NCBI GenBank assembly: GCA_025765595.1
Contig: JAIVFH010000300.1
Location: 1-30,933, forward strand
Length of the DNA stretch: 30,933 bases
Reading direction: 5' to 3'
DNA from: Obelidium mucronatum
Taxonomy: Eukaryota > Chytridiomycota > Chytridiomycetes > Chytridiales > Chytriomycetaceae
The notes below the pieces were generated by a model, which worked only from the letters and a program-made list of their open reading frames with translations, made no database searches and was not told the origin of the DNA. The stretch's first letter is position 1; each line of letters begins with the position of its first letter. Shown here piece by piece: positions 1 to 10,488 of this stretch. The position numbers and the translations under genes were made by a program.

Positions 1-303
1 ATCTGAAACAAGTTCGGGGCTGAGAGGGGCTGGGACATTGGTTGTTCCAGTTCAATCGGCAAGCTTCGAGTTGAATTCAGTGATTGATCTGTTTTGTGGT
101 CTGTTCCTGCGATCAACTGCATTGGTTTTAAAACTCGAAGCAACGGAAGACACAGTTTCCCCCCCGAACTCACCAAAGCCAAAGAACAAACTCATCTGTT
201 CTTGCGTCGCGCCCTCTTGAGCAAATTGGCATCGCTCGAGAGGGATCTGACTGCTTTGATTGGTGCAGGCTGGTTCGTGGCAGTGGGTGACATGCTCCTG
301 TAA
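1..303 (+). CDS. Possible terminal exon of an upstream gene (partial)
   Basis: The frame ending in TAA at 301-303 encodes a coding-like amphipathic tail over its last 45 or so codons, including the runs FLRRALLSKLASLERDLTAL and GAGWFVAVGD. A plausible acceptor (gaagacacag) lies at about 144-153. No family is recognised and the frame is closed further upstream (TGA at 85), so if real this is only the last exon of a plus-strand gene. It could also be chance. Nothing convincing was seen from 304 to 687, which is AT-rich and presumably holds the 3' end of this gene and the promoter of the next. Confidence 0.3.
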
Positions 304-687
304 CGTTCCGTTTTTTTTTTTTTGGCTCAGTCAAACAGTTTGTAAAACAACTCGAAATGATTTTGTTTCAATTCATGAACAAGACAGGATTCGGGATTGC
401 ATCGTTGAGGTTGCAGTATATGTGAAGTCCAACGCGAAGAATTGAGGGTATTGGGTGGACGTGGACGCCTCAACGATCTTGCAGGATAAAGTTAGGATCT
501 GTGATCAAAAAATCGCATATAATATGTGTTTTGTATATTCTTGGGTTTGTTATTGTCTTTTTCTTACGTTGACCTTATTTCTTTTTTGGCACCCCCTTGC
601 TTCGCTGAGTCGAGCGGAAAAAATATTGATCACCAGCCCCAAATGCCTTTCGACCACACATCAAGATTTCTGAATTCATAAAAAAAC

Positions 688-1776
688 ATGAGTGAGAACT
701 CAACGAGTATCGTGGTTCAAGTTGTAGGCGAGTCCTTGTCCAATTCTACTAGCGCTCTGATTCCAGCGGCAGCAGCAGCAGCAGACCCCCAGGTCTCATC
801 AACTGTATCCAGCAATGTACAGGCTACTACTTCTATTAGCTCAGATTCCGCATTCATTTCAATCATTTGGCCCACGAATCACTCTTCTACAACATCAGCA
901 ACGATAACAACAACGTCAAAAACCCCAACAGTCACTTCGAAAGCCAAAAAGACGCGTACAAAAGCGTCTCCATCGCCAACTTCATTGATCAAGTCCATTT
1001 CAACCTCTCTTTTCTCTGCACACCAGTACCACCACCTGAAATCGTCACACCCACAAGTACCACAACTGCATCTCCAATACCTGTGGATTACACTTTCAAC
1101 ACATCGGCCCAGAGAATCACCCTTGCCGTCGGAATCACATGTGGCCTTGTTTTCATTCTTTTCCTGGTTGGACTCTTGGCTTGTTTATAGTAACCGCCGA
1201 AAACGGCTTCAGAACGCTTCCATCGGTAGTGGGGGTAGTACTGGTGGCAATGGAAGGTACAATGCGCGACGGACATATGGAAATATGACTGGATCAACGC
1301 GCTTTCTGGGACCGTCTGCATATTCCACGGCATCGTCGCCTCAAAAACTGTTGGGAACAAATTCGCGATCGTTTGCTTCTTCTGCGGGAGAGACTGCTGT
1401 GCATACTACATTAGACCCCGAAAGCCGTCATGGAACACTAGCGCGTCCCAAAAAAGTTGTTACTTTTTACGAAAGTCCAGTTAGATCTGTTGCCTCCAGC
1501 AGTGAGGATTCGTTTCCCCCGAGTTACGCGTCAAAGACAATCGCGACTGCGCCGCCGGCAGTGATTGTAGCTGTGAATGATGATAAGGAAAAGGATCCAG
1601 TGGTTATGCATCAAAAGGCGGGTGATTTCTTTCCTGCCGAAAAGCAAAAACACATTCGTAGTAGTACTGGTGGTTCTGAAGTGTCGTGTGAGTTTGAAAC
1701 TTGGGATTCAGAGGTTGTTGGGAAATATTATGAGACGAGTTTGTATAGTGAGAGTGATTATTCCAGTGGGAAATAG
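688..1776 (+). CDS. Ser/Thr-rich single-pass membrane protein, hypothetical
   Basis: The ATG at 688 opens a 362-codon frame rich in Ser, Thr and Ala, typical of an O-glycosylated fungal surface stalk. The expected membrane segment is not in this frame. It lies in a second frame at about 1107-1187 (TLAVGITCGLVFILFLVGLL) and is followed at once, back in the first frame, by a stop-transfer cluster NRRKR and a Ser-rich cytoplasmic tail ending SDYSSGK. A 71-nt intron at 956-1026 (donor GTACAA, acceptor CACCAG) would join frame one to the membrane frame in phase. Return to frame one needs one base less near 1183-1190, as at other frame breaks in this window. There is no obvious signal peptide. The layout resembles Mid2-like wall sensors, but no homology was established. 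AATAAA follows at 1864. Confidence 0.55.
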   Translation: MSENSTSIVVQVVGESLSNSTSALIPAAAAAADPQVSSTVSSNVQATTSISSDSAFISIIWPTNHSSTTSATITTTSKTPTVTSKAKKTRTKASPSPTSLIKSISTSLFSAHQYHHLKSSHPQVPQLHLQYLWITLSTHRPRESPLPSESHVALFSFFSWLDSWLVYSNRRKRLQNASIGSGGSTGGNGRYNARRTYGNMTGSTRFLGPSAYSTASSPQKLLGTNSRSFASSAGETAVHTTLDPESRHGTLARPKKVVTFYESPVRSVASSSEDSFPPSYASKTIATAPPAVIVAVNDDKEKDPVVMHQKAGDFFPAEKQKHIRSSTGGSEVSCEFETWDSEVVGKYYETSLYSESDYSSGK

Positions 1777-1863
1777 GTGTGCGTATTTGACGGCCCTTAC
1801 TTCCGTTTTGTCCCTTATAGTATTTGCATTTTGACTTATCATTATATAAGTAGTTTTCTTTTA

Positions 1864-1869
1864 AATAAA
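1864..1869 (+). terminator. Polyadenylation signal AATAAA of the Ser/Thr-rich protein gene
   Basis: A canonical AATAAA lies 88 bp after the stop at 1776, in an AT-rich stretch between two convergent genes. It was assigned by position only. Confidence 0.4.
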
Positions 1870-1982
1870 AGATCATGATACTATTAATCCTTGAAATAAG
1901 TTGCAAGTAAATTTATGATAATAAATTCAAAAATGAGCCACAAAACTCCCTCTTCATCGAGAAGCCCCAATTTCCTTCCTTT

Positions 1983-4812
1983 TCATTCACAATAATCAAC
2001 GACGAAACACAACATCTGGATGCACCAACGCCCCAACGACCTCCTCAACCCCAACGGCAACCCTAGCAACCCAACCTGCACACTCGCATTCATCCAACCA
2101 AACCCTTCACGAACCACATATTGGAAATCAGACCCCACATTCCCATACTCGACATTGACTTTATGTGTCATTCCAACAACGTCAAACTTTTCAGGTACGA
2201 CTCCGTTGAAATCAACAAACGCTTTGACGCAGGTGTAGAGCCAGCGGTATGTTATACGTAGGGCGTCGGAGTGGTAGTTGTAGTTGGAAAGAGCTTTCCA
2301 GGCCATCATTTGCTGTGGAGCCCAGCCTGTAATAAATAAAATAAGAGGCGTTTAAACTACATTACAGAAGTACAGTGGGATTTTTTTCTTATTTTTTTAC
2401 CATATGGATAGTCCCATTGACGACTTGGCCGTTCGTTGCTGAGTGGGCCTCTGGATGCTTCTGTTGTGGATACAATCCCACCCTCCACTTCAAATAACCG
2501 TAAAAATTTGGGAACCAATCTTTCAGCTTGCTCTTTGGATGCAATATTAGCCCAAAGCGCCCAAATAGCTGTAGCAGATTCGTAAGTAGACTGCTTCATC
2601 TCCTTGCAATCAAAGTCAAAATAAAGCGACGCGGTTTCCGACCACAAATACTTGTTGATGAGCGCATGCTGTCCGCGACGCCAGTTTTACAAAAAGGGAA
2701 GAAGGAAGTGTTACAGTGAATGAGGTTGTCAAGGAATCGTCCGGGGTGGCTGTCATTGTGACGGATTCATCGTAAATCATGATTCCTTTGGCCCAGTTGG
2801 AGTTCCAGGTTCCACCGCCGCCAATCATTACGTCTACTCCTCGGATTCGAGGGTTTCTTTCCAGAGTTTGTAGCCGGATACGTTTTCATTGTTTTCGCCG
2901 CGGCGGACTTTGAAGGTGAAGCTTGTATATGCGGTAAGGTAAAAAAAAAGGAAGAGTTTTGATTGGGCAACAAACAAAAAAGAGAATCAAAAGGACATAA
3001 GAAACAAACCTTCCTCCAAACTCTTGCTCAATAATTTGAGCCAAATCTTCTTCATACTTGTGTACCAAACAATTCAAATCAATTGTTGCTAAATTCGCGC
3101 ATTTTCCGTCGAATCGATAGGTTGTGTCGTGTCCGCTTTCTCTCACTGCCCGGTCATGTACAAAATATTCATCCAATTCAGGAACTTTGATGTCACCGCG
3201 AGTGTACAATTTTTCAAATTCAGATTCGGAGAGTCCTGCCTTGTCAGCAAATGGTTTCAAAATCGCATTGAAATGGTCTGGTTCTGTTTCAGGTGGGATT
3301 CCTTGCCCCTCGGTATAATATTTACTCAGTCCAACCACTGTATCCAATCTCGGATGAGACAACCAAATGCTAAACAACTCCTTGATGGACGCTTTCGTTG
3401 CACAAGCAAGCCAAGACTTTAGCTCCCCTTCTTTCCATAGTTTCTTCAAGGATGCATTCGCGGAACTTGCAGGGGGATCAGACTCACGACCAAAAGCCGC
3501 ATACACTTGCCGAACCATGTCCGTGAGAAACGGCGGCTGCGAACGGGTGAGATAATAACTGCGATTCGCATTCAGGATTTTCCCATAGTGTTCAATCTCG
3601 TAGACAAAGTTTTCAACCATTCCTTGCGCGAGACCAATACGACCGTCTGCAATCAAACCCAAGCTTTCGAAATACGAGTCCCAGCCGTATTGTTCATTGA
3701 ATCTTCCTCCGGGGACTACAAATGGCGTGCCGCAGACGTTTGTTATATCATCCCAGCCTCTTTCTGGATGGATTTTACGGAGACCGAGGGCGAGGACGCC
3801 TGGTTTTGAGTTTAAGGAGTTTACGTATGCAGAGGAGACGTATTCGGGGAGTTGGACGACGTCGAGGTGGAGGTGGGGGCGGTCGATCGCGACTTTTTTG
3901 AAATAGGAAAGACCAATGTCGTCGTGGAAGGGTATGTAGATTCTGTTTTGATTGTCTTCTTGGCGGTTTTTGGGGTCTGCGCATATAGCTTCAAGTCCTA
4001 TAATATAAAGTAGTTGAGAAATTATACTGTTTTCACGGTTTACGCCTACGGCGTGTATTCGCGCCATCAACGCATTCTGTCTCTCACGCCTTCGGCGTGT
4101 ATATCACACAATACCGTCAGCATCAATCCTTCGCGTCAGACCATCCCAGAAATGAAATTTAATCAAACGCTCCATGCGCTGGACAGGATTTTCGAAAAGC
4201 CGATCTTCCGAGAGAATGATAAACTTTCTGTTGTGATCAGTAGCGAGTTCGAGTTCTTGCAGCAGATTTGAGATTGCATAAGTTCCTCTGATTTCGACCT
4301 TGTTGAAGCCGCCTGAGTTCGCGGTGGGAATAACAAATACTTTTGGGCCCGTGTCGTGGATTGTGATTTGGCGGTCGCCGTCTGTATCTTCCTGATCCAG
4401 CAGCAGTTCTGCGAATTGATTTGTCAGCCTTCGCCCGCACACAGACGAAACGCACTCTTTGTGGTCGCCACGTTGACGATAAACAGGCGCGGCGCCGTCG
4501 GAAACAGCGCATCGTGCGACGCCCGGCGGCGCCGGGGACTCGGCGGCGCCGCGCACTCCGACGCCAGGTTGTTTTGCGCTTTTTCGGGCGTCGCCGCGTG
4601 GCTGAACGCGGCAAGCTGCGGGCGCATCAGTGACTCATCCCACCAAGAAAAACAAAACAAAACAAAGAAAACAAACTCGCCGATGTCGACAGCATGCGCC
4701 GGCGGAGGCCGAGCTCCTTGCTGTGGTACTTCAGGGTGACTCCGTGCGCGTGCGCGTGGTCGCTGTCGAAGTAGTCGAGTTCCTTCTCAAGCCGCACTTT
4801 GTTTGCTGACAT
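1983..4812 (-). CDS. NTH1: Neutral (Ca2+-dependent) trehalase, GH37
   Basis: Cytosolic alpha,alpha-trehalase that splits trehalose into two glucose. Exons called: 4677-4812, about 4456-4615, 4115-4408, 3010-3997, about 2882-2921 (or 2838-2921), 2401-2668, 1983-2326. Visible motifs, in order: PKA-like site RRRRAS; the fungal Ca2+-binding loop [72 protein letters not shown] with the catalytic Asp; [11 protein letters not shown]; and VEYGN with the catalytic Glu. Regulation by PKA/14-3-3 and Ca2+, as in yeast Nth1, is inferred from the conserved N-terminus. The intron at 3998-4114 carries two GC hairpin repeats. Two places are not resolved: the junction of the first two exons (phases disagree by one) and 2669-2921, where the LWKE stretch runs into a stop. 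The gene is divergent from the GT32 gene with 111 bp between start codons. Confidence 0.9.
3998..4114 (-). repeat. Trehalase intron with two hairpin repeats
   Basis: GT-AG intron of 117 nt (donor GTATTG, acceptor ATTATAG), longer than most introns here. On the sense strand it holds CACGCC-GAA-GGCGTG and ACGCC-GTA-GGCGT, both preceded by the bases ATA. The stems are fully complementary. They are the same family as the repeats in introns at 20941-21189 and 22830-23154, in the same orientation relative to transcription. Confidence 0.8.
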
Positions 4813-4923
4813 GATTTTGCTTTCTTTCTCTGACTTGATTCTTTATCTGCAATAATACTTTAATTCGCGTGTTTCAATTAAAGACATGGCGTTCACCCAA
4901 ATTGAATTTTTAATATTTAATAG

Positions 4924-5781
4924 ATGGGACAGGGTTACAAGTTGTCAACACTGACACTGTTTATCTCACTCATTGCCGCCTTCTCTCTGCTGGCAACCTA
5001 CTGCCTCGTGCTAGACCTGTCACCGTCCCATTCAAAACTCGACCTCGACACTGACTCAGACAACACACGGATCCCAAAACGGATCCATCAAATCTGGCTC
5101 GGCAATGAATCAAAACGGCCCAAGCACTTTATGGACCATTGCAAGGAACTGCATCCAGACTGGGAGTACTTTCTATGGACTGACGAGTCCGTAGTGGGCA
5201 TCTTGCCGCCTGCCATCCAACCAATCTTTGATAGCTGGAGACAATACAACTTTCCTGGAACAGCCGATGTCCTCCGCTATGCAATCCTTCAAAAGTACGG
5301 CGGAATCTATATTGACTCGGATCAGCAGTGTCTGAGACCCTTTGATGACTTGACGAATCAATCGTTTGATGCTTTCATGGCTTACGAAAAATTTGGAAAC
5401 GTCAAGGCACAAGATCCAGACTCTACCTTGATTGCCAACGGTGTTATGGGAGCATCTGCCAACCATCCTTTCATCAACTTGGTTATCGAAAACTTGGATC
5501 TTCATGGCGGTGCAAAGGGCAAAGGAGAAGCTTGGAAGGTTGTTGGCCCCCAACTCGTTACGGACGTGGCGAAAATGTATTTCAAAGAGCAGCAATCAAA
5601 GCTTGTTATTGAGCATGAATTGAAGGTGCTGCCGTTCTACACCTTTTGGCCATATCATTACAGTGAAGATCCAATTCCCCTGAATTCAGACCGCCATATT
5701 CGCCTTCTTTCTTATTGCGTATCGTGGTGGGGTTCAACGTTTAAAACATATGGGAAAGAGTGGGACAAAGTGGAAGGTTGA
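4924..5781 (+). CDS. GT32-type glycosyltransferase (OCH1/IPC mannosyltransferase-like)
   Basis: Intronless, 285 residues. Residues about 8-30 form one hydrophobic signal anchor, so this is a probable type II Golgi protein. The DXD glycosyltransferase core follows: IPKRIHQIWLGN, then WEYFLWTDES, then DVLRYAILQKYGGIYIDSD, with the metal/sugar-nucleotide motif D131-S-D133. HYSEDPIP and SWWGST near the C-terminus also fit GT32 proteins. The family includes OCH1 alpha-1,6-mannosyltransferase and the SUR1/CSG1 IPC mannosyltransferases. The acceptor cannot be decided from sequence. Start chosen at the only ATG before the anchor, 111 bp from the divergent trehalase start. Confidence 0.85.
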   Translation: MGQGYKLSTLTLFISLIAAFSLLATYCLVLDLSPSHSKLDLDTDSDNTRIPKRIHQIWLGNESKRPKHFMDHCKELHPDWEYFLWTDESVVGILPPAIQPIFDSWRQYNFPGTADVLRYAILQKYGGIYIDSDQQCLRPFDDLTNQSFDAFMAYEKFGNVKAQDPDSTLIANGVMGASANHPFINLVIENLDLHGGAKGKGEAWKVVGPQLVTDVAKMYFKEQQSKLVIEHELKVLPFYTFWPYHYSEDPIPLNSDRHIRLLSYCVSWWGSTFKTYGKEWDKVEG

Positions 5782-5858
5782 TTTTTTGAATTTTTTTTCG
5801 TAGATCATATTTATATTCCTCCAAATATTTTATGTAAACGCGTGCAACGATAGAATCA

Positions 5859-5864
5859 AATAAA
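5859..5864 (+). terminator. Polyadenylation signal AATAAA of the GT32 gene
   Basis: AATAAA lies 78 bp after the GT32 stop and 7 bp before the stop codon of the convergent serine dehydratase (5871), so the two transcripts probably overlap at their 3' ends. Confidence 0.45.
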
Positions 5865-5870
5865 GAGATC

Positions 5871-8083
5871 TCAACAAACGGGAACATTGACTGCAAGGCC
5901 GCCTTGTGATGTCTCCTTATATTTTGTCATCATATCAATTCCAGTCTGTCGCATACTCGCGATAACCTGATCCAGATGAACACGATGGGTTCCATCGCCA
6001 TTCAGAGAAAGCTGAGCGGCTGTGATTGCTTTGACAGCAGCGAGTGCATTCCTCTCAATGCAAGGGATAACAACCAGACCTTCTGGAGGGTCACACGTCA
6101 GACCCAAGTTGTGCTATTGAATAATATCTTGGAAGTTAAAGAATTTGAGGTTTTATCCGCTTTTCGTGGGCTTCATACCTCCATTCCGATTTCTGCTGCG
6201 TTTTCAACTTGCTCGACTGTGCCACCCATAACGGCTGTAAATGCCGCTGCTGCCATTGAGCAAGCAACACCAACTTCTCCCTGACATCCCATTTCAGCTG
6301 CAGATATAGATGCCCCTCTTTTGTAAAGCATACCAATTGCGGCCTGTTAAAAGGTAAAGGCAATTTTAACAAAAACACCAATTAGCAAAACCCATCAACA
6401 ACTTGCCGCAGTAAACAGAAACTCCAAGATATCTCTTTCTGCATGTTCAGGAGAAGGACAAATAAATTCCAAGTAATACTTCAAAACGGCAGGAATGGTC
6501 CCAGCCGCACCGTTGGTAGGCGCCGTCACAACACGACCACCCGCCGCATTCTCTTCATTGACAGCCAAAGCATACATGGAGATCCAATCCAACGCCGGCA
6601 AATGCCTCTTCATTTCTTTAGGCACCCTCGCGAGGATCCTTATAAGCCAGCGTGAGTTCACTCGTTTTGGGCGGTTTCCCTTTCAAAGCGATTGCTTCCT
6701 GAAATCAAAGACCGACCACCACCACCACCCCACCACCACCCCCACCACCGATGGTTGAAGTTTTCGGACTCAAATTCATTCCAGCGTACTCTGCAAACCC
6801 ATTCATCAACTTCCGATACAAAACAGGCGCACGGCGTTTAACTTTGAGTTTCCCGGGTAAATACTCTTGCCGCGAACTGATTCCATTGGAAATACTCGTA
6901 TCCATCACACTCCACAATGCCAACGTCCGTTTCTTAACGGTTTCCGCATCTCGCCATTGCAATTCGTTTCGGAAAACGACTTCAGCGATGGATAGTTGTT
7001 CGCGTTGGCATACTTGCAGGAGGCTTTGCGCGTTTGTGAAGGGGAGCATGGTTGTCAAGTGGTCAGTCGTGAGTGTTTTTTTGGAAAATGTTTTCAACGT
7101 GTTCGGGTGCTGCTGTTGAGGGAGTTGCGGTGGTGCTTGTGTTTGGCGATGTGGTGTCTGAAACGATGGGTTTCACGGTTGTGGGTTTGGGTGCGGTTTT
7201 CAAGTATTTGGGAATGACTCTCATGACAAACCCGCCGCCAACTGAAAAGAATTCGTTTGTTGCAATCTGATGAAGAATGCGTTAGATACATCATTGAACA
7301 TCGATGCAAATTTTAAACAAAACTATAAATACGCGAACCATATCCCCTTCCTTATCAAAACAAGTAATTCTCATCCCGTTTGGATGCTGTGGAAGTGCTG
7401 CTGAAAAATGAAACACGAGATGCTTCTTGTAATCAAACGAGATTGTTTTTGAGCCGGCCAAATTCAACACAGATGTTGATATAATGTTTTCAAGCCGGGT
7501 TGGGATCGATTTCGCGTCAATTAATTCCGGTGATTCACCTTCAAGCCCCATCTATATACAGCCGCTTTCAAAAAAAAAAAAAAGAACACGCGATATCGTT
7601 GAGGACAAGACTCACAAGAATAGCGCCAGGAGTTCCATGCCCGACACCAGTCAAAGCCAATGATCCATACAAATCAACTCGGAGTTGATTTATTTCATCG
7701 AGAAGCCCGTGCCCGCTTGCTTCTTTTACAAAGATTCTAGCAGCGCGCATAGGTCCAACTGTTTTTGTGTGGTATTGCATTCAAATTGGTGTTCTAACTC
7801 TCAACATTACAATACTCACCAGTATGCGAGCTCGATGGCCCGACTCCTATTGAAAACATGTCAAAGATTGAGACAACGGCAGTGGTTGATGTTTGAATCA
7901 GCGGCAGCAGCAGTAGTAGTAGTGGATGTTGGAGGTGGGAGAACACTGGAGGCACTCGTGGGTGGAGTGAATGTAGAATATCTTGATGCATTCGGATATC
8001 TGAAAATAATATTCTGCTATGGTACGCGAACGGATGCGGCGCTTTGCCGCTTCGGCTGTTGATTTTGTTGATTGACGCAACAT
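5871..8083 (-). CDS. sdaA-like: Iron-sulfur L-serine dehydratase, copy 1 (frame-broken)
   Basis: Bacterial-type single-chain L-serine ammonia-lyase: serine to pyruvate plus ammonia. Exons: 8026-8083, 7820-7945, 7616-7758, 7339-7551, 6407-7266, 6179-6343, 5871-6113. The beta domain ([19 protein letters not shown]) precedes the alpha domain ([15 protein letters not shown]). The three cluster cysteines are in GCQGEVG, GLTCDP and IPCIERN, and the protein ends in Cys (NVPVC), the fourth ligand in the known bacterial tail-in-mouth structure. The N-terminus ([16 protein letters not shown]) is basic and may target mitochondria. Lesions: one extra base in an A7 run (7076-7082), one extra base at 6634-6635, and an in-frame TGA at 6705-6707 after a GGT tract. 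Removing the two extra bases gives 602 codons. The intron at 6344-6406 begins GC rather than GT. Confidence 0.85.
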
Positions 8084-8186
8084 ATTTTATTGAATAACTT
8101 ATAACTCGCAACACATGGCTTTATTACTCTCGTGATAGAATAAGAACAATAGAAAGAAGAAAAAAATGTTTCCTTTTGCTTAGGCG

Positions 8187-10381
8187 TTAGCAGACGGGTA
8201 CATTGACAGCGAGACCGCCTTGTGATGTCTCCTTGTACTTTGTCATCATATCCATTCCAGTCTGTCGCATGGTCGCAATCACTTGATCCAAATGAACGCG
8301 ATGCGTTCCATCTCCATTTAGTGATAGTTGAGCGGCTGTGATTGCTTTGACAGCAGCAAGCGCGTTTCGCTCGATGCATGGAATCACGACCAAGCCTTCT
8401 GGAGGGATCGCAAGTGAGCCCCAAATTGTGCTGAAGACGGGATTATTTTTGGAAAAAAGGAGTTAAATCTTTCGCTATAATTTCAAAGTTGAATCATCTT
8501 TTGCTTTACCTCCATGCCGATTTCAGCCGCGTTTTCAACTTGTTCGACTGTGCCACCCATTACAGCTGCAAAAGCACCAGCTGCCATAGAACAAGCCACA
8601 CCAACTTCTCCTTGGCATCCCATTTCAGGCAGCAGAAATTGAAGCGCCTCTTTTGTAGAGCATACCAATCGCGGCCTATTCGAAACCCCGTATGAATAAG
8701 TACAAAGTCTGTAACAAAAGTAAACTACTCACTGCTGTAAATAAAAACTCCAAAATATCTCGCTCCGCCTGCTCAGGAGAAGGGACAAATGAATTCCAAG
8801 TAGTACTTTAAAACAGCAGGAATAGTCCCAGCTGCGCCGTTGGTGGGAGCCGTCACAACGCGACCACCAGCCGCATTCTCTTCATTCACAGCTAAAGCAT
8901 ACATGGAGATCCAATCCAACGCCGGCAAATGCCGTTTCAGCTCCTTTGGAACTCTTGCAAGATCCTTATAGGCCAGCGTGAGCTCACTCTTTTTCCCAGA
9001 ATCCAAAGTACTACTTCCACCACCAATCATTGACTTTTGCTTCGGACCTAAATTCATCCCTGCATAATCAGCAAACCCAGCCATCAATTTCCTATGCAAA
9101 AAGGGAGCCCTCCGCTTAACCCGCAGTTTCCCCGGCAGGTATTCCTCAGAAGATGTGATCCCATTCACGATACTCGAATCCATGACATTCCAGAGATTCA
9201 AGGTTCTTTTCTTCACGTCCTCGGCATCCCTCCATTGCAGCTCGTTTCGGAAAACTACTTCTGCGATGGACATGTTTTCTCGTTGACAGACTTCGAGGAG
9301 GCTTTGCGCGTTTGAGAAGGGAAGCATTGTGATCAAGTGGTTGTTATCGTCGCCGTGTGTTTTTTGAAAGCTGTTGTTGTTGGAAAGAGCTACTGTTGAG
9401 GGTTCAGAAAGTCGTTTGGACTAGTGGTTTTGGATTGAAGCGGAGTTTTGTATTTTGGGAGTACTTGAATCGGCTCGTTGATGACGAATCCTCCACCGAT
9501 AGAAAAGAATTCGTTCGTTGCAATCTAAACAAACGTAGTTTTAATATATATACGACGAAAAGAAAATAGAACCCGGTATTCTTTTTCTTTACCATGTCTC
9601 CTTCTTTATCGTAACAAGTAATACGCATTCCATTTGGGTGTTGTGGGAGTGCTTCCATATAATGAAACACGAGATGCTTCTCGTAATTAAACGCGATCTT
9701 TGATTTGCCCGAAATGTTCAAAATCGAATTGGTCTTGATGTTTTCTAATCTAGTAGGAATGCTTTTTGCATCAATGAGCTCGGGTGAGTCCCCTTCAAGA
9801 CCCATCTGTTTTCGAGTTGAAAGTTAGTTATAGCCCGGAGATCGCAAGGAATGACAGAGTGAGATACAATCATAGCTCTGCGGCTTTGCGCATGTTGTAT
9901 CGGGTCTCTGTTTACGTACCAGAATCGCTCCGGGTGTTCCGTGTCCAACACCCGTCAAAGCTAGCGATCCATACAAATCAACACGAATCTGGTGAATATG
10001 CGGCACAAAACCCATTTGCTCTGCTTCTTTAACAAAGATTCTTGCTGCACGCATTGGACCGACTGCCAGAAAAAAAAAGCATGTTTTAGTTGCACAGTGC
10101 ACTCAACCAAGGTATGATTACCGGTGTGGGAGCTCGAAGGGCCAACTCCAATCGAAAACATGTCAAAAATAGATACAACAGCGTGGTTCACATCATCGGG
10201 AGAAGCCTTTCCCTCGTTGGCTAGCAGCTGTTGCAGCAGTGGCAGAAACTGGGGATGGCAGTGAACTGGACGATGGCAGTGGAGTGTGAGTAGAAAACCC
10301 GCGAGCAAATTGCGTTCGGATATAGTTTCGATTCAAAGCCCGGACTGTTTGAAGTGAACGCAGGAGTCGGGGAAGCTGCAT
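8187..10381 (-). CDS. sdaA-like: Iron-sulfur L-serine dehydratase, copy 2 (frame-broken)
   Basis: Tandem paralogue of the gene at 5871-8083, 103 bp upstream on the same strand. Firm exons: 10122 upward, 9920-10062, 9593-9805, 8733-9524, 8510-8675, 8187-8430. Intron positions and phases match copy 1, and the two middle exons are identical in length (143 and 213 nt), so duplication followed intron gain. The same Fe-S cysteines and terminal Cys are present. The start at 10381 gives an Arg-rich, acid-free N-terminus ([13 protein letters not shown]) that looks like a mitochondrial presequence. Single extra C residues break the frame at 8404-8406, 8628-8629 and 8782-8784. A further break lies at 9393-9420 (one base missing, or two extra). 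The 5' exon between 10122 and 10381 changes frame once and could not be resolved. An AATAAA (minus strand) lies at 8120-8125. Confidence 0.85.
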
Positions 10382-10488
10382 TTTTGAATTTTTACTGTCA
10401 AGGGTCTTCAAAAATTGAAACTCCCGGAAACTCCCGAAAAGTTTGCCACAGCAACGTGTTATTCTCTCTGCTCAGCAAAAAAGTATAT

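Noticed and set aside
6700..9420. Euplotes-type programmed +1 frameshifting
   Set aside because: The shift sites are not at AAA-stop contexts, share no slippery motif and cluster in homopolymers. Insertion error is simpler, though only accurate reads can settle it.
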